The notes under the pieces were generated by a model. It did no database searches. It saw only the letters and a list, made by a program, of their open reading frames with translations, and was not told the DNA's origin. From NCBI GenBank assembly GCA_018873225.1, contig JAEILZ010000007.1:3968001-4032000 (forward strand): DNA of 64,000 nt. The letters run 5' to 3'. How positions within the stretch are numbered: the stretch's first letter is position 1; every line of letters begins with the position of its first letter. The translations under genes were made by a program, and so were the position numbers. Shown in pieces: positions 1 through 10,750 of this stretch. Source of the DNA: [Phialemoniopsis] sp. UDSM-2020 (Eukaryota > Ascomycota > Sordariomycetes > Thyridiales > Thyridiaceae).

Positions 1-1000
1 GAAAACCCAGAGCCGGACCCCCTGGGGCGGGAGGTATAAGACTAGGCGGCCACCAGGTGATTGATGAGGACCAAGCCATCATTGATGCCGTGGAGCTAGC
101 ACAGAACGTCGATGTGCCCATCGTGATGGTCGGCCTATCCTCAGACTATGAATACGAAGGTACTGATCGTGCCGATCTCGCTCTGCCGGGACGTCAAGAC
201 GAGCTGGTGCGGCGAGTGGTGGAAGCCAATCCCAAGACCGTACGTTGCGCCCATATGTGACCAAGGAGAACTTCTAAGACTGACTTGCGGTGTCATAGAT
301 CGTGGTAACACAGTCCGGTATGCCTATCTTGATGCCCTGGCTGCCCTCTGTCAAGACCCTCGTACACGCGTGGTTCGGCGGAATGGAGACCGGACGCGGC
401 ATCGTTGATGTCCTTTTCGGTGACGTCAACCCTTCCGGCCGTCTCTCCGTCAACTTCCCACAGGCGATCGAGGACACGCCAGCGTTTCTCGCCTTTGGCA
501 AAGCCGATAATGTAATTGTCTATGGCGAGAGCGTTTTCGTGAGCCATCGGTACTTTGACATGGTCAAGAGAGATCCCATGTTCTTCTTTGGCCACGGGTT
601 GAGTTACACTCGATTCGAGTACTCCAACTTGGTGCTGCCAGACACTTTTGCGGCCCAGAGCGACCATGTCCTTGAGTTGACCCTCGAAGTCCACAACACT
701 GGCTCGCGAGGTGGGGATGAGACAGTTCAGGTTTACATCGCCGACCTCAAGGCGTCCGTCCAGCGACCTCCAAAGGAGCTCAAGGCTTTCACCAAGGTTT
801 GGGTCCCGGCAGGTGAAAGACGCACGGTGTCAGTAAGCCTGGACAAGTATGCTGTGTCATTCTGGTCCGAGCACTGGGATCAGTGGGTGGCCGAGGCTGG
901 CGATTTCCAAGTTTTAGTCTCTAGATCTGCCAACCCACGAGACGTAGTATTGAGCGGTACCTTCACACTGCCACAGACCTTCATGTGGAACGGTTTGTAA
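1..1000 (+). CDS. GH3 beta-glucosidase, C-terminal part (5' end outside window)
   Basis: The reading frame is open from the window edge. Exons are about 3-239 and 299-1000; the intron at 240-298 has a GTACGT donor and an ATAG acceptor and joins the frame cleanly. The product hydrolyses terminal beta-linked glucose residues. What is visible is the end of the GH3 C-terminal (alpha/beta sandwich) domain, with VGL, an SEGT-like [15 protein letters not shown] stretch, a VVTQSGMP strand and WFGGMETG, then [14 protein letters not shown] and [10 protein letters not shown], and finally a fibronectin-III-like domain (roughly the last 120 residues) ending at TAA. This order is standard for fungal GH3 enzymes. 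The catalytic Asp nucleophile and any signal peptide lie upstream, so secretion and exact substrate cannot be judged. It is convergent with the next gene. Confidence 0.93.
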
Positions 1001-1368
1001 AGAGGGATATCAGGGTTGCCTTATGTAACCTGGCCGGCGGTTCTGGATGCGTACGAGCCTTAGAATCGCTGGGAAATAACGTAGAAATTGGTCCGTACGA
1101 GTAGATCTGAATAAAGCTTGGGAAGTGAGTAGTCCTCTGGTGTCGCATCAACTGCAGTCATGTGAAGCAAAAAGCACTTCAACTGTACATTCAACAAAGA
1201 TTGCACATCAAACTCTGGTACTGCGTCGAGCGCAAGTCGGCAAGACTGAGGGTGATGCAGATCTATTGTGTCGGTTATATAGAAGCATTGATGCACATGA
1301 CCTCCAAAGCCTGCCTCAATGGGCCTGGATGCGTTCCGCTAATGTCACATATATACACCAACTCTCCG
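1001..1368. other. Intergenic spacer between convergent genes
   Basis: This 368 bp holds the 3' ends of the GH3 gene and the GTP cyclohydrolase II gene. I see no open frame with protein-like composition and no repeat. Confidence 0.6.
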
Positions 1369-2710
1369 TCATGACAGTGAGCCCATATCGAGCATATGTC
1401 CCATCTTCTCGATCTGTAGCAACGCGTCGAATTAGTCATAGTCCTCGTTGTATGGCTGGAAATCGTTGAAGCCTTACCTTTGTCTTCAGATAGCCCTCCA
1501 CCTCGCGGCTCCGGAAGCCCCCGCGGCCTCTCCATGACAGCGGCACCATCGCCACCCGCTCCCTGACGACGACCTCTCTGTTGGGTCCCTCAACAGCACG
1601 AATCTTGTCAGGGTTGTTTGTCAGTAGCCTGACATCGTGCTGGCCCAGATCCAACAGCATGGCGGTGGCGAGACCGTAGCTTCGCGCGTCAGCAGGGTGC
1701 CGCAGTAGCAAGTTTGCCTCGACTGTGTCTGATCCCAGATCCTGCAGATTGTACGCCTTGAGCTTCTCGCCCAGGCCGATACCTCGGCCCTCTTGCCGCA
1801 GGTAGATAATAATACCACCCGCCTTGTTGCTGGGGAGAGCCATGAGCCGCGCTGCCTCGTCGAGCTGCTCGCCACAGTCGCAGCGCGACGACCGGACAGT
1901 CTCACCGGTGTAGCATTCGCTGTGGATGCGCACCAGTGGCGGTCCAGGGTCTGCTGCGGATGGTTGCGGTTGGCTACTGCTTTCCTGCTGTGTGCTTGCT
2001 CCCGCACCGTCCGGGTCGATCCGACTTGAGGTCCGCCCCGGGTACAATGTGCCGGTGTAGGCGCCACGGATCATTCGATCCATCTCCGTCTCGCCCTCCC
2101 GCGGCGCATCCAAGCTCTTACTTCGTATGTTGCCTCCAAATACGATTGCCAAGTGTTCCTTGTTGTCTACATCGTTTGTGTAGAGGTGGAGGAACATCTC
2201 CGAGCCATCGACGGTAGGGATCCTCGCGCGCACGATGCATTCCACATTCGGTAGCCGCTCAAGTAGCTGGGGTTTCTTAGTGCCGCAACCGCCGGCGGGA
2301 TCACTGCTGTCTACGGGAACGCTGCGAGGCTCGTCCCGCGATTGGTGGAAGGGACCGGACGATGTCGGCGTGGCGGTACCGGGAGTGACTGGTGGGGTGA
2401 AGGCGGGAGAGAGGAGGGAGGGCGGTGGCGGCTGTACGGGGAGGGAGGATGGTGTCGAGGATGTCGTGGGCGGCGTGCGTCCGTCGGTCTGGTCTAGTCT
2501 GTTGCTGTCGGAGACCTGGAGTTGTGCTTGTGACTGCGATTGCGATTGCGTGCCAGAGTGCGGGGCAGAGATGTCGTATGAGTCGACGTCGCTGTTGTTG
2601 GCGTCGCCTTCGGCCGGTCCGGTGCGAGGGGAGTAGAAGGAGGGCAATTGGCTGCCCTGCTGCCACTTCTGGCCTCCCTTGCCGTCCATATTCGATGTGA
2701 GGTCGGGCAT
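1369..2710 (-). CDS. RIB1: GTP cyclohydrolase II (riboflavin biosynthesis)
   Basis: Exons are 2710-1478 and 1413-1369; the 64 bp intron lies just before the last 14 residues and restores the conserved ending [11 protein letters not shown]. The product is 425 residues. The enzyme opens GTP, releasing formate and pyrophosphate, in the first step of riboflavin synthesis in the cytosol. Visible motifs are the zinc ligands Cys266, Cys277 and Cys279 (ECYTGET then RCDCGEQ), the RQEGRGIGL loop and LLTNNPDK. The family core is near 200 residues. Here about 150 residues of Ser/Pro/Gln-rich, probably disordered sequence precede it, and a further low-complexity insertion sits near residues 215-258. The start at 2710 is the first ATG of the open frame; an internal start would shorten only the disordered part. 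There is no fused DHBP synthase domain, as usual in fungi. Confidence 0.95.
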
Positions 2711-3361
2711 CGGGTGTGTTCTCTATGTTGGCCTGCAGGCCGAGGGAAAGCGGGGGAGCTCGGCGCTCGGCAGTGCGATCGCGAAGCCTGGCCTGGACTC
2801 GAAAGGAGGTCGCGGTCTGTCAATTGATGTTCCCAGGCGTTGAGAACTCAACTTCAAATGATCTTGTCAAAAAGGAGGCTTTCAGAGCGATATCGGGAAG
2901 GAGAAAGAAGTCAAGACTGAATGAGGTGTGTGACTCGAGTTGCGGAAGCAAGCAGCCCATGATTAATGCTCATGTACGCATTAGTCATCTCCAGGCCAGG
3001 GCTTGCTTTGGTTAAATTCCTCACGCTTCTCGAATTTTGGGGCAACCCCGGATCCGAAAGTGTGGGCCCTTCTCTCTTCCGCCCCGCCCGATCCCGACAT
3101 CAAGCTCATTCCTAGTCTTTTTTGTCTTCTTCGCTTTCACTTTCATTGTCTTCTCTTTGCTATCCATCTCTTCTCCGCTTTCAAGTTCATGTAACTTGTT
3201 CCCAACAACAGTACATGTCTCCAATCAGTTCGGCTAACACACCCAAACCTCGACTCTTCCTTGTAGCTCACAACACCATGCCACTGCTCGTTCCCTGACT
3301 ACACAAGACTAAACCAAAGAAGACGTCATAGTGTCCGGTCTCTCCCTAGCTCAGCTATCGG
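2711..3361. other. Intergenic region upstream of GTP cyclohydrolase II
   Basis: This 651 bp contains the promoter of the GTP cyclohydrolase II gene and the 3' end of the permease gene. There is a T/C-rich stretch near 3115-3180. I see no gene in it. Confidence 0.5.
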
Positions 3362-5496
3362 CTACTGGCTGTCACTGAGAACAGCCTTCTGTCGGCCACC
3401 CGTTCGTGCCTCCTCCTCCTTCCGCTCCAAGGCTCCCGGCTCGCTTGCATCAACTCCCGCCCTCATAGCCTCCATCACCTCCGCAGCAGGCCCTTCAAAC
3501 CACTGTTTTCAACGATTAGCCGAGCCATATCCTCACGGAACTGTGCGTGTGTGTGTGTTCAGCACTTACCCTGTGAGCCCAGACAATCCATGTCCCGATG
3601 GAGCCAATAGCAATGATCCCCACAGCTACTACCGTGTAGTTCAACGTTTGATCTGTGACTGGGTTTTGAGCGGGCAGACAAAAGACAACCACAATGACCG
3701 CGATCCAAGTGCACGCAGCAGCGGCAATGGGCCGTGAGAGAGCCCGTAGGTTGAATGGTCCTTTCATGTTGACAAATGACTCGTGCCATATCATGCCAAT
3801 CATAATCGGCAGCCCATATGAAATGTAGAGGCCGATCGTGGCAATGGAGGTAGCCGCTGCGAAAGCCACGGAAGATCCAAGTGATGGAAGAGCGAGGATG
3901 AATGAGAGCGTCGCACCGAGCCAGACAGCCCGGATCGGGGAGCGGAACCTTGCGTCGACCTTGTGGAAGAATGGGTGCTGTATAGAAGTCAGCATTCGCT
4001 ACCGAGTATGCAAGTGTAGCTCTGTCAACTCACAATACCGCCGTCGCGGGCGAAAGCAAACATCATTCTGCTGTTACTTGTGAGTGAGAAGAGTCCACAA
4101 TGCCAAGTGCAAACTGCAAGTCGAACGAGTTAGCTTGAATGTCGAGGCTACTCATGCAGTCGCGGTCAAAATCGAGACTTACCGATGATCAAAGTGAATA
4201 GCGCCAGAGCCCCGTCCTCCCCAAAGACATCAACCAGAATCTGCAATACAGGCTGTTCGTACTGCGAGTTGAGCGTTCTGTCGAAGTCCTGAATTGAGAA
4301 CAGCATAGCCATGAGCACAAAGAACCCGAAGAGTGCGCTGAAGCCGACACTCGACACAACACCGATTGGAGCGCTCCAGCTGGCCTTCTTCGTCTCCTCG
4401 CTGAGATGGGCCGAGGCATCAAATCCTGCAATATACTTTTAGTCCTCTTGAGCCATCTCAGAGCATTGCAAGGGTCTCACCAGTCAAAGTATATTGAGAC
4501 ATCAGGGCACCGCACATGACCACATATGCTGCGCTCGCCCGCCCACTCCAGCCTTCACTGCCGTCTGCTCCGGTCCCATCGTAGAAGGTACCAAAGACAA
4601 ACTTTGCAGGTTGGTGAGACGGCGCTTTACTCAAGATGGCGACGCACAGCGCCGTGATTCCGGCAGAGTGCAGGATGATCGACGAGTTGTTCAAGTAACG
4701 CAGCACGTGTACACCAAACGAGTTGATGAGGCCGTGAGACACAAGCACGGCGGCATAAATACCAATCGTCTTGGCCGCCGTTGGCTCGTAGTCGGGATAC
4801 TTGACGGTGGCAATGGTCGCAATGAGCCCGGCACAGCCAAATGAGATGCCAGTCGTGACGGCGACCTGTCCCAAGAGGTTGAACCACCCAGTCACCCAAG
4901 CTGCGAAGGGGGACCAGCGCGGCGGCGCCAGCAAAGCCGCCCAGAAGTAAGGCCCTCCTCTGTTCGCCGATTAGTATCGAGAAGCGCCGCGTAAAGGGTA
5001 GAGCAAACTTGCGAGGTCGGAATCGCCGAGACCACTTCCGCCATGGCTATGGCGACAAGCAGTGTGAAGAACGAGACAACGATCCAGCCGATGGACATCA
5101 CTGCGCAATAAGTCAGCAACGATCTCGACTCAATCTCGACTCTTGAGTCGACGGGTCAAATGACGTACCGGCCGGGCCTCCTGTTGTCAAACTGAGTGCA
5201 AAGTCTTGTCAGTATCTGCAAAGTAGCTTATGCGCGTATGTGACGAACCCATATGAAAACAGCGTAGTGAGACCGGTAATAACACTCTAACAAAGTTGCG
5301 ATTTGTGTTAGTCCGTATCCAATGTGGCTGTGAGTTGAGGCCGAGCGAAACGCACAATAATGGAAAACGACACGCCAAAGTTGTGCGCCAGACCCCAGTC
5401 GCGACGAAGCTCCTGCTTGTAACCAAACTGAGCCAGACGGTTCTCGTCTTGCTCATCGACCGTCCTCCCGCGCTCGGCAACGGGAACTTCAGACAT
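3362..5496 (-). CDS. APC-family amino acid / GABA / choline-type permease
   Basis: Nine exons give 546 residues: 5496-5356, 5286-5249, 5191-5169, 5100-5013, 4959-4481, 4425-4183, 4113-4034, 3977-3570 and 3502-3362. It is a plasma-membrane permease of the fungal UGA4/HNM1-like branch of the amino acid-polyamine-choline superfamily, moving nitrogen compounds with protons. The N-terminus is hydrophilic with a short FGYKQELRRDWG motif, followed by about 12 hydrophobic segments. The family signatures TTGGPA, SAIPTSGGPYFWAA, SRMMFAFARDGG and HPFFHKV are assembled only when the introns are removed. The third exon has only 23 bp. The intron at 4960-5012 starts with GCAAGT instead of GT, has a TACTAAT branch site, and gives the family-like PTSGGP junction. 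Substrate cannot be assigned from sequence. Confidence 0.9.
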
Positions 5497-6284
5497 CGTG
5501 AACTAAGCGCCTCAAAGCAGGCGATGCTGGACTCAATGTAATTTGATGGTATTTATTGCCGCGCGCAAATACAATGAAGATCACAGAAAAGCGAGGGGAA
5601 GCTGTTGGCAGCGCATGACGGACGTCATATGCAGCTCTTCCGCTTTCAGAGCAGCGCGTGTCGTACCACTGCGACTCTGCAACCCTGGACAGATATGGCC
5701 TGGTCGAGCCAATGAGCATCAGCTCGATGGAGTGTCGCGAGATAAGAAAGTGGCTGCTCCCAATGAAGTGCCCCCGGCTCGAGCGCATTTTCAAAGGACG
5801 ACATACCGCAATCGGTATGGTATGGATCGCAGATCGAAGAAAAAAGCATGACCGAGACTGCGAGGGCCTTTTGGTCGGTCGTTGCCTCGGCACTCTATGT
5901 TCATTCAGCTCTCCATCATTCAAGCAATCAGAAGCCTTTGCCGTGCGCTCAAGATAAAGCCTCCGCCCCGCTTCCCCTCATTGCACAGCGTGCCAAACTC
6001 AATCAAGCATGGAACCGTCGCGTGTGACTAGCTTGGCACTCGTGATTTGTGTGGTCGAGCGCAAACATTCCGCAGTCTGCCGTTTGACAGGTCTTTCTCG
6101 GTGGGGAGCCGCAAAAGGACTCTGCGAACGTCCAATGCAGTCGACTTGAGCATACTCACCAACCATCTGTGCCTTCTGTAGACACAAGAGATGCTTCGAA
6201 CCGAGCGATAAGTTGAATGTCACAGCATTAATAGCATATCGTCAAGTTGAAGTGGATTTTGCCGTGCTTTTTACTTGAGAGCTT

Positions 6285-6360
6285 AAAAGAAGAAAGCCGA
6301 AAAGAAAGAAAATAACCAATAGAAAGAAGAAAAGGAGAAGAAAAGGAAAGGGTTGTTTTC
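6285..6360 (+). repeat. Polypurine tract
   Basis: About 70 bases are almost all A and G on the plus strand (runs of AAGAA, AAAGAAAG and GGAGAAG), followed after a short gap by a long T run and A-rich sequence. It is a simple-sequence tract without coding potential. Confidence 0.6.
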
Positions 6361-7055
6361 ATCTTTTTTTTTTAAAACAAAAGGAAAAAACTGAGGTAGG
6401 AAACCACAATATCATATGTATACAAAAGAACACACAAAAGTCACAACTTGATTTGATGTGACCTCAAATGTGGTTGATTAGGGGAACGAGATTTCTTGCG
6501 CTTTGACAAAATCATACCATCATATAGCCACTGACGTATGTAGCATTTAATAATTTGTATAGTGGTAATAATTCGGAACTGCATGCCTTAGATCAATGAA
6601 CGCAGACTGGACTATTGATCAGGAAGACAACTGTCTGGCTATGCCCTTTCCTGCAACTGATTGTTGGTAGCGATATAGTTTATGAAAGGTGAAAGAAAGT
6701 TTGGGAGGCTAAACCTATATATAGATCCAAATGCAACTACCCCTCGTCCCAATTGCGCTCAACCGGGCTGAAGCGAGACGGTATTAGTGATTTGCCTATA
6801 TGCAAGCTGCCGGTACTAATTGTGACAGCCACCCAAGCCGTCGGACTTGCAAGCTATAAGCCTACGCGAAGGTATCACCGAGACTAATAAGGCTGCTCCG
6901 AATGCCCGTTTCTGGCCTCTTATATGTTGGCAGACGTCATTGATCAGGAACAATCGAGGCCGGATCTATGGTAACAGCACCGTGGTTACATCCGCGCAAC
7001 TCAGACGGGACGTGGCGCGTAGTTATACTTGAACTTGAAGTAGTAGGGCTTCTGC

Positions 7056-7063
7056 TATATAAG
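7056..7063 (+). promoter_or_regulatory. TATA-like box of the FAD-oxidase gene
   Basis: TATATAAG lies about 100 bp before the ATG at 7159, a usual distance for a fungal core promoter with a short leader. It is a position and motif call only. Confidence 0.4.
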
Positions 7064-7158
7064 AGTATCGTAGTCTTTGCCAGGGAAAATCAAGAAGACA
7101 GACCAGATATGACACTTCCAATTCATAGACTATTAGTCTACTCTGTCGCTAGCCTAGG

Positions 7159-8673
7159 ATGAGACACAGCAAGATGTCTTATTCACTTTTTCTGACATGG
7201 GCAATGCTCATGGCCTCAGTCGCCTGTGATGTCTGTTCCACCTTGGCAAACCTCACCACGATAGACATGAGCTACCCTTTGTCGCTGTCTTATACCGCCG
7301 AGCAGTCAACTTACTGGTCGACATCCTCTTCCAACTTGAAGCCGTCTTGCATTATTCTGCCGCAGACAACCGAAGAGGCCATAGCCATCGTCTCTGCCCT
7401 TCGTGACCACGACAACGAGACCTTTGCCATCAAGTCCGGAGGACACAACCCCAACGACAACTTCTCGTCCGTCAACGGTGGCCCTCTCATTTCTACCAAG
7501 AATCTCAACAGAAAGATCCTCCTGGACCCAGAAGCACAGACGGTTCGCCTCGGCCCTGGGAACAGGTGGGACGAAGTCACCAAGGCCCTCGACGGGACGG
7601 GCTTCTCCGTCGTAGGGGGCCGGATCGGTGACGTCGGTGTCGGTGGGTTGATCTTGGGGAACGGCCTGAGCTTCATGAGCACGGAGCACGGCTGGGCGGC
7701 CAACTCGGTACTCGAGTACGAGCTCGTGCTCGCCAACGCCACCGCCGTGACGGTAACGGCATCATCGCACCCGGACCTATTCCTCGCGCTCAAGGGCGGC
7801 GGCAACGCCTTTGGCATCGTCACTTCGTTCCTGCTGCAGGCGTACCCACAAAAGACAGACATCTGGGGCGGCATGTACACCTTTGCCGCGACGCCAGATA
7901 CAACAACGAAGCTGCTGGCCGCCGTGCGTGACTTCACGACCAACTACCCGGATCCCAAGGCAGCAGTCATCCTGACAAGGCAGGCGGCAGTCTACGGCAC
8001 GGTGCAGACGTGGATCCTGTTCGTGTACTACAACGGACTCGAGCCACCGGCAGGCGTGTTCGACAACTTCACGGCTGCCGGCCCGCTGCTCAGCACGTGC
8101 CGGACGCAGAGCATGGCGTCGCTGATCGCGGGCAACAACATCGTCAACGTCAAGGGCAGCGCCTTCACGATCGGCACCGAGACCGTGCCGCTGCCGGCAG
8201 GGGACGCCGAGGCCAGTCTCCGGGCTCTCGAGGCGATTACAGACCATTGGGAGAACGTCACGAGCAGTGTGCTGGGAGTGACTGGCATGATATCCAACAT
8301 CGCGTTCCAGCCTATCCCGAAGGGGTTGACACGGATTGCGAGGCAAAAGGGCGGAGATCTCCTAGACTTGGACGACGATGTGGATCGGATCATGCTGGAT
8401 CTCAACTATGCTTACAGTCTTCCAGTTGACAGGGCGGCGATAGATGTAGCCATGCAGAGGACCTATCAGGGCGTGAGGGAACAGGTGCAACGTGATACGG
8501 AAGCAGGTATTTTGGATCAGGCGTATCTGCCGCTGTTTATGAATGATGGGTACTACAGGCAGGATTACTTTGGCAGGCTGAGACCAGAGAGGGCGGAGCT
8601 GGCAAGTAGGGTGAGGGACGAGGTTGACCCTGAGGGCCTTTGGAGGGATCGTACTGGAGGATTCAAGTTGTGA
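7159..8673 (+). CDS. Secreted FAD-linked oxidoreductase (PCMH/VAO type)
   Basis: A single exon of 504 residues. The N-terminus has a hydrophobic signal peptide (LFLTWAMLMASVA) ending near residue 22; an in-frame ATG at 7174 is an equally possible start. The FAD-binding type 2 (PCMH) domain covers about residues 55-235: the FAIKSGGHNPN motif supplies the His normally attached to FAD, and GGRIGDVGVGGLILGNGLSF and the later GGGNAFGIVT complete the fold. The position where bicovalent family members carry the second Cys is Ile in GGRIGDVG, so a single covalent link is expected. The substrate half follows, and the C-terminus has a shortened berberine-bridge-like end with YYRQDYFGRL. Several N-x-S/T sites fit secretion. 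Such proteins oxidise sugars, alcohols or secondary metabolites; substrate unknown. It is not inside a recognisable biosynthetic cluster. Confidence 0.9.
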   Translation: MRHSKMSYSLFLTWAMLMASVACDVCSTLANLTTIDMSYPLSLSYTAEQSTYWSTSSSNLKPSCIILPQTTEEAIAIVSALRDHDNETFAIKSGGHNPNDNFSSVNGGPLISTKNLNRKILLDPEAQTVRLGPGNRWDEVTKALDGTGFSVVGGRIGDVGVGGLILGNGLSFMSTEHGWAANSVLEYELVLANATAVTVTASSHPDLFLALKGGGNAFGIVTSFLLQAYPQKTDIWGGMYTFAATPDTTTKLLAAVRDFTTNYPDPKAAVILTRQAAVYGTVQTWILFVYYNGLEPPAGVFDNFTAAGPLLSTCRTQSMASLIAGNNIVNVKGSAFTIGTETVPLPAGDAEASLRALEAITDHWENVTSSVLGVTGMISNIAFQPIPKGLTRIARQKGGDLLDLDDDVDRIMLDLNYAYSLPVDRAAIDVAMQRTYQGVREQVQRDTEAGILDQAYLPLFMNDGYYRQDYFGRLRPERAELASRVRDEVDPEGLWRDRTGGFKL

Positions 8674-10194
8674 CACGAATAAAAGCTAGTCAACGAGTGC
8701 AGATACCTAGATCTCGAATGCAGTGAATAAGAAGTCAACAGTGTCCAACCGACATCAGCATTGGCGAACGATCACATCTGACATGTGCACAGCGCGCCCA
8801 GTATGATGAGATCACCTCGAGCGGCCAGGTAGTGGACAAGAGCCCGCCATTACATGGTTTCGGTGCGATCAAAAAACTGCACTTTGCAGATATTTTTACA
8901 ATCGAGGTGCATCGTGCGTGAGGGCTGATCAACATCCACAACCAATGAAGCACTGCAGGTTCGGGCGATCCAGCCAACTGGAGCCACGTCGCCGTCGTTT
9001 TGTCGGCGATTTCTGGTTGGGCGGGTTAGGCGCCTGTCGCTTGCAGCAGTGGAGATGGTGTGAAGAGAGTCGCTGGGCTTGGGGGTGATCTGGGCCCCAT
9101 GGCTGCAGACCAAAACAGTCACACCAACGCGGGCCGGTGCGGTTTGGTCGGTTCGTGGTGTGGCCGCGAACCCTTCAGGCCCGACAAGACACCACCGCGT
9201 AGGCATGCAAAATGGTTCGTCTGTGGTGGCTTGTTGATAAACTATTAAGCGCGCTCGAGGCCTGGACGTGGACTGGACAGGCCAGCGAAATGTGTAGGCG
9301 CGTCGACAAGCCCAACGGAACTGAAGATCATCTCGCTTGGAGCCATTCGATCATGACCACTGGTACACTGGTACTTGAAATCGAAAAGAGGAAGATGTCT
9401 CACTAGGGGCACTAGCCGTCTTGACCAATTGAGAAACACAACGGTGGTCCCCGCGTCCTGTTGCATGATGAGCATTCCAGCTAGGCAAGTTGGACAGGCA
9501 TGGGAAAGATGCCATGAGAATGTAATGTGAGTAAGGCTTTTGGAGGCCAGCCATATGGTTGAGCAGACATGTACTGAGCTGAGGAGATCACCTTTTCGCC
9601 CGAATCAGAGGCCCGTGATACACAAATCTGGTACGGAGTACGTGCAGCAGAGGAGAACACACGCGGCATTCTCAGGACATTTCCATCTCCATCCCCACAT
9701 GGACGGAAGCAGAGAAGGGTGGTGGGGTCTTGAAAGTCTAGAAACGCGTTGTGGTCGCGCTTCTTCCCGCCGTAATCTAAGTGAGCATGGAGGAATGTAG
9801 AAAATTACGCCAGCCGCCTTAGGAGGCTGCTGCTGACTTGAGTACACTCATTCCGCTTGGTGACGCATCTCGCATACCATATCAGTCACGATCAAAGCCC
9901 TGCGAGCAGTTCAGGTCTTGATCCGACGAGCTGGTAAATGAGCAACGGCAGAATCTGGGGCAGCAGCAGGGGATTGGGAGTCAAGAGAACGAATTGAGAA
10001 AGAAAGGAAACATGGGAAGGGTTTGCCGACCAGGCAATCCTGGAAAGGGTCCGGAGCTTGAAAGAAGGGCTCCGTAACCCGCTGTCCGTTCTCCGGCTGG
10101 CTGTTTGATGGGCATCAAGGTCAGGGCTCAGGCCTGCTGAACCGGGGAGCGCTGCTTGCAGGCTGCAACCATGTGTAACGAGCCAGGCACGAAG

Positions 10195-10209
10195 TACTCC
10201 GTACGGAGT
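10195..10209. repeat. Palindrome with TACTCCGTA core
   Basis: The 14 bases at 10196-10209, ACTCCGTACGGAGT, are a perfect palindrome. Including the preceding T, the site contains TACTCCGTA, a 9-mer also present (either strand) at 9632-9640, 11701-11709 and 46435-46443. Confidence 0.7.
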
Positions 10210-10730
10210 CGAAATGTTACTGTTTGAGTGTGCTCACACGCTCACCTCACACACACGCATTCCGCTTTGGGGGTGCAGTGGTGGTGTTTTCAGGGGTTTG
10301 TCTCAGGTATGCTCCTCCAAGGGGCTGTTTTGTACTTTACTTAACAAAGTACGCCCAAGTAGGTAAGGCTGTGCTTGTTCCTTCTGGGCGATCTGACCCA
10401 TGTCCCTTTACCAGCCACCATCATCAGCATCATGCGAACACTTTTTCGATGCTGCTGCCTCTCGGGTGAGCAAGCAAGGAGATGAGGAGAGATTGGAAAG
10501 CCAGGCACACCACCACCCCGTCACCAGCCTGCGCACCGCAGTGTCTAGGCATTGAAGTGACTGAGAACATGAATAGCAAAGATAGACAGTCGCCGCCCGA
10601 TCGGCAAAGGTGGCAAGGGTTCGGCAATCGTGTGACAATGGATTGGCTGGTCTGTTGATGTGGGGTGACCCCTGCATTGCAGGCCGCGCAGAGCAGAGAG
10701 AGAACAAAGAGACCGCGAAGGGCCAGAAAT

Positions 10731-10750
10731 GTACCGTGTTAACACGGTAC
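10731..10750. repeat. 20 bp perfect palindrome
   Basis: GTACCGTGTT followed directly by AACACGGTAC forms an uninterrupted 20 bp palindrome centred on GTTAAC in non-coding DNA. It could be a dimeric protein-binding site; no function is known. Confidence 0.8.

Larger units (their letters stand above)
5497..7158. other. Long intergenic region between divergent permease and FAD-oxidase genes
   Basis: This 1.66 kb separates two divergently transcribed genes. No frame in it looks like protein. It holds a purine-rich tract near 6285-6355, a T9 run near 6365, and AT-rich sequence to about 6800. A TATA-like box lies near the right edge. Confidence 0.6.

Noticed and set aside
5489..5923. 144-residue minus-strand frame upstream of the permease
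   Set aside because: Composition is not protein-like, it overlaps the promoter and it has no splice connection to the permease start.
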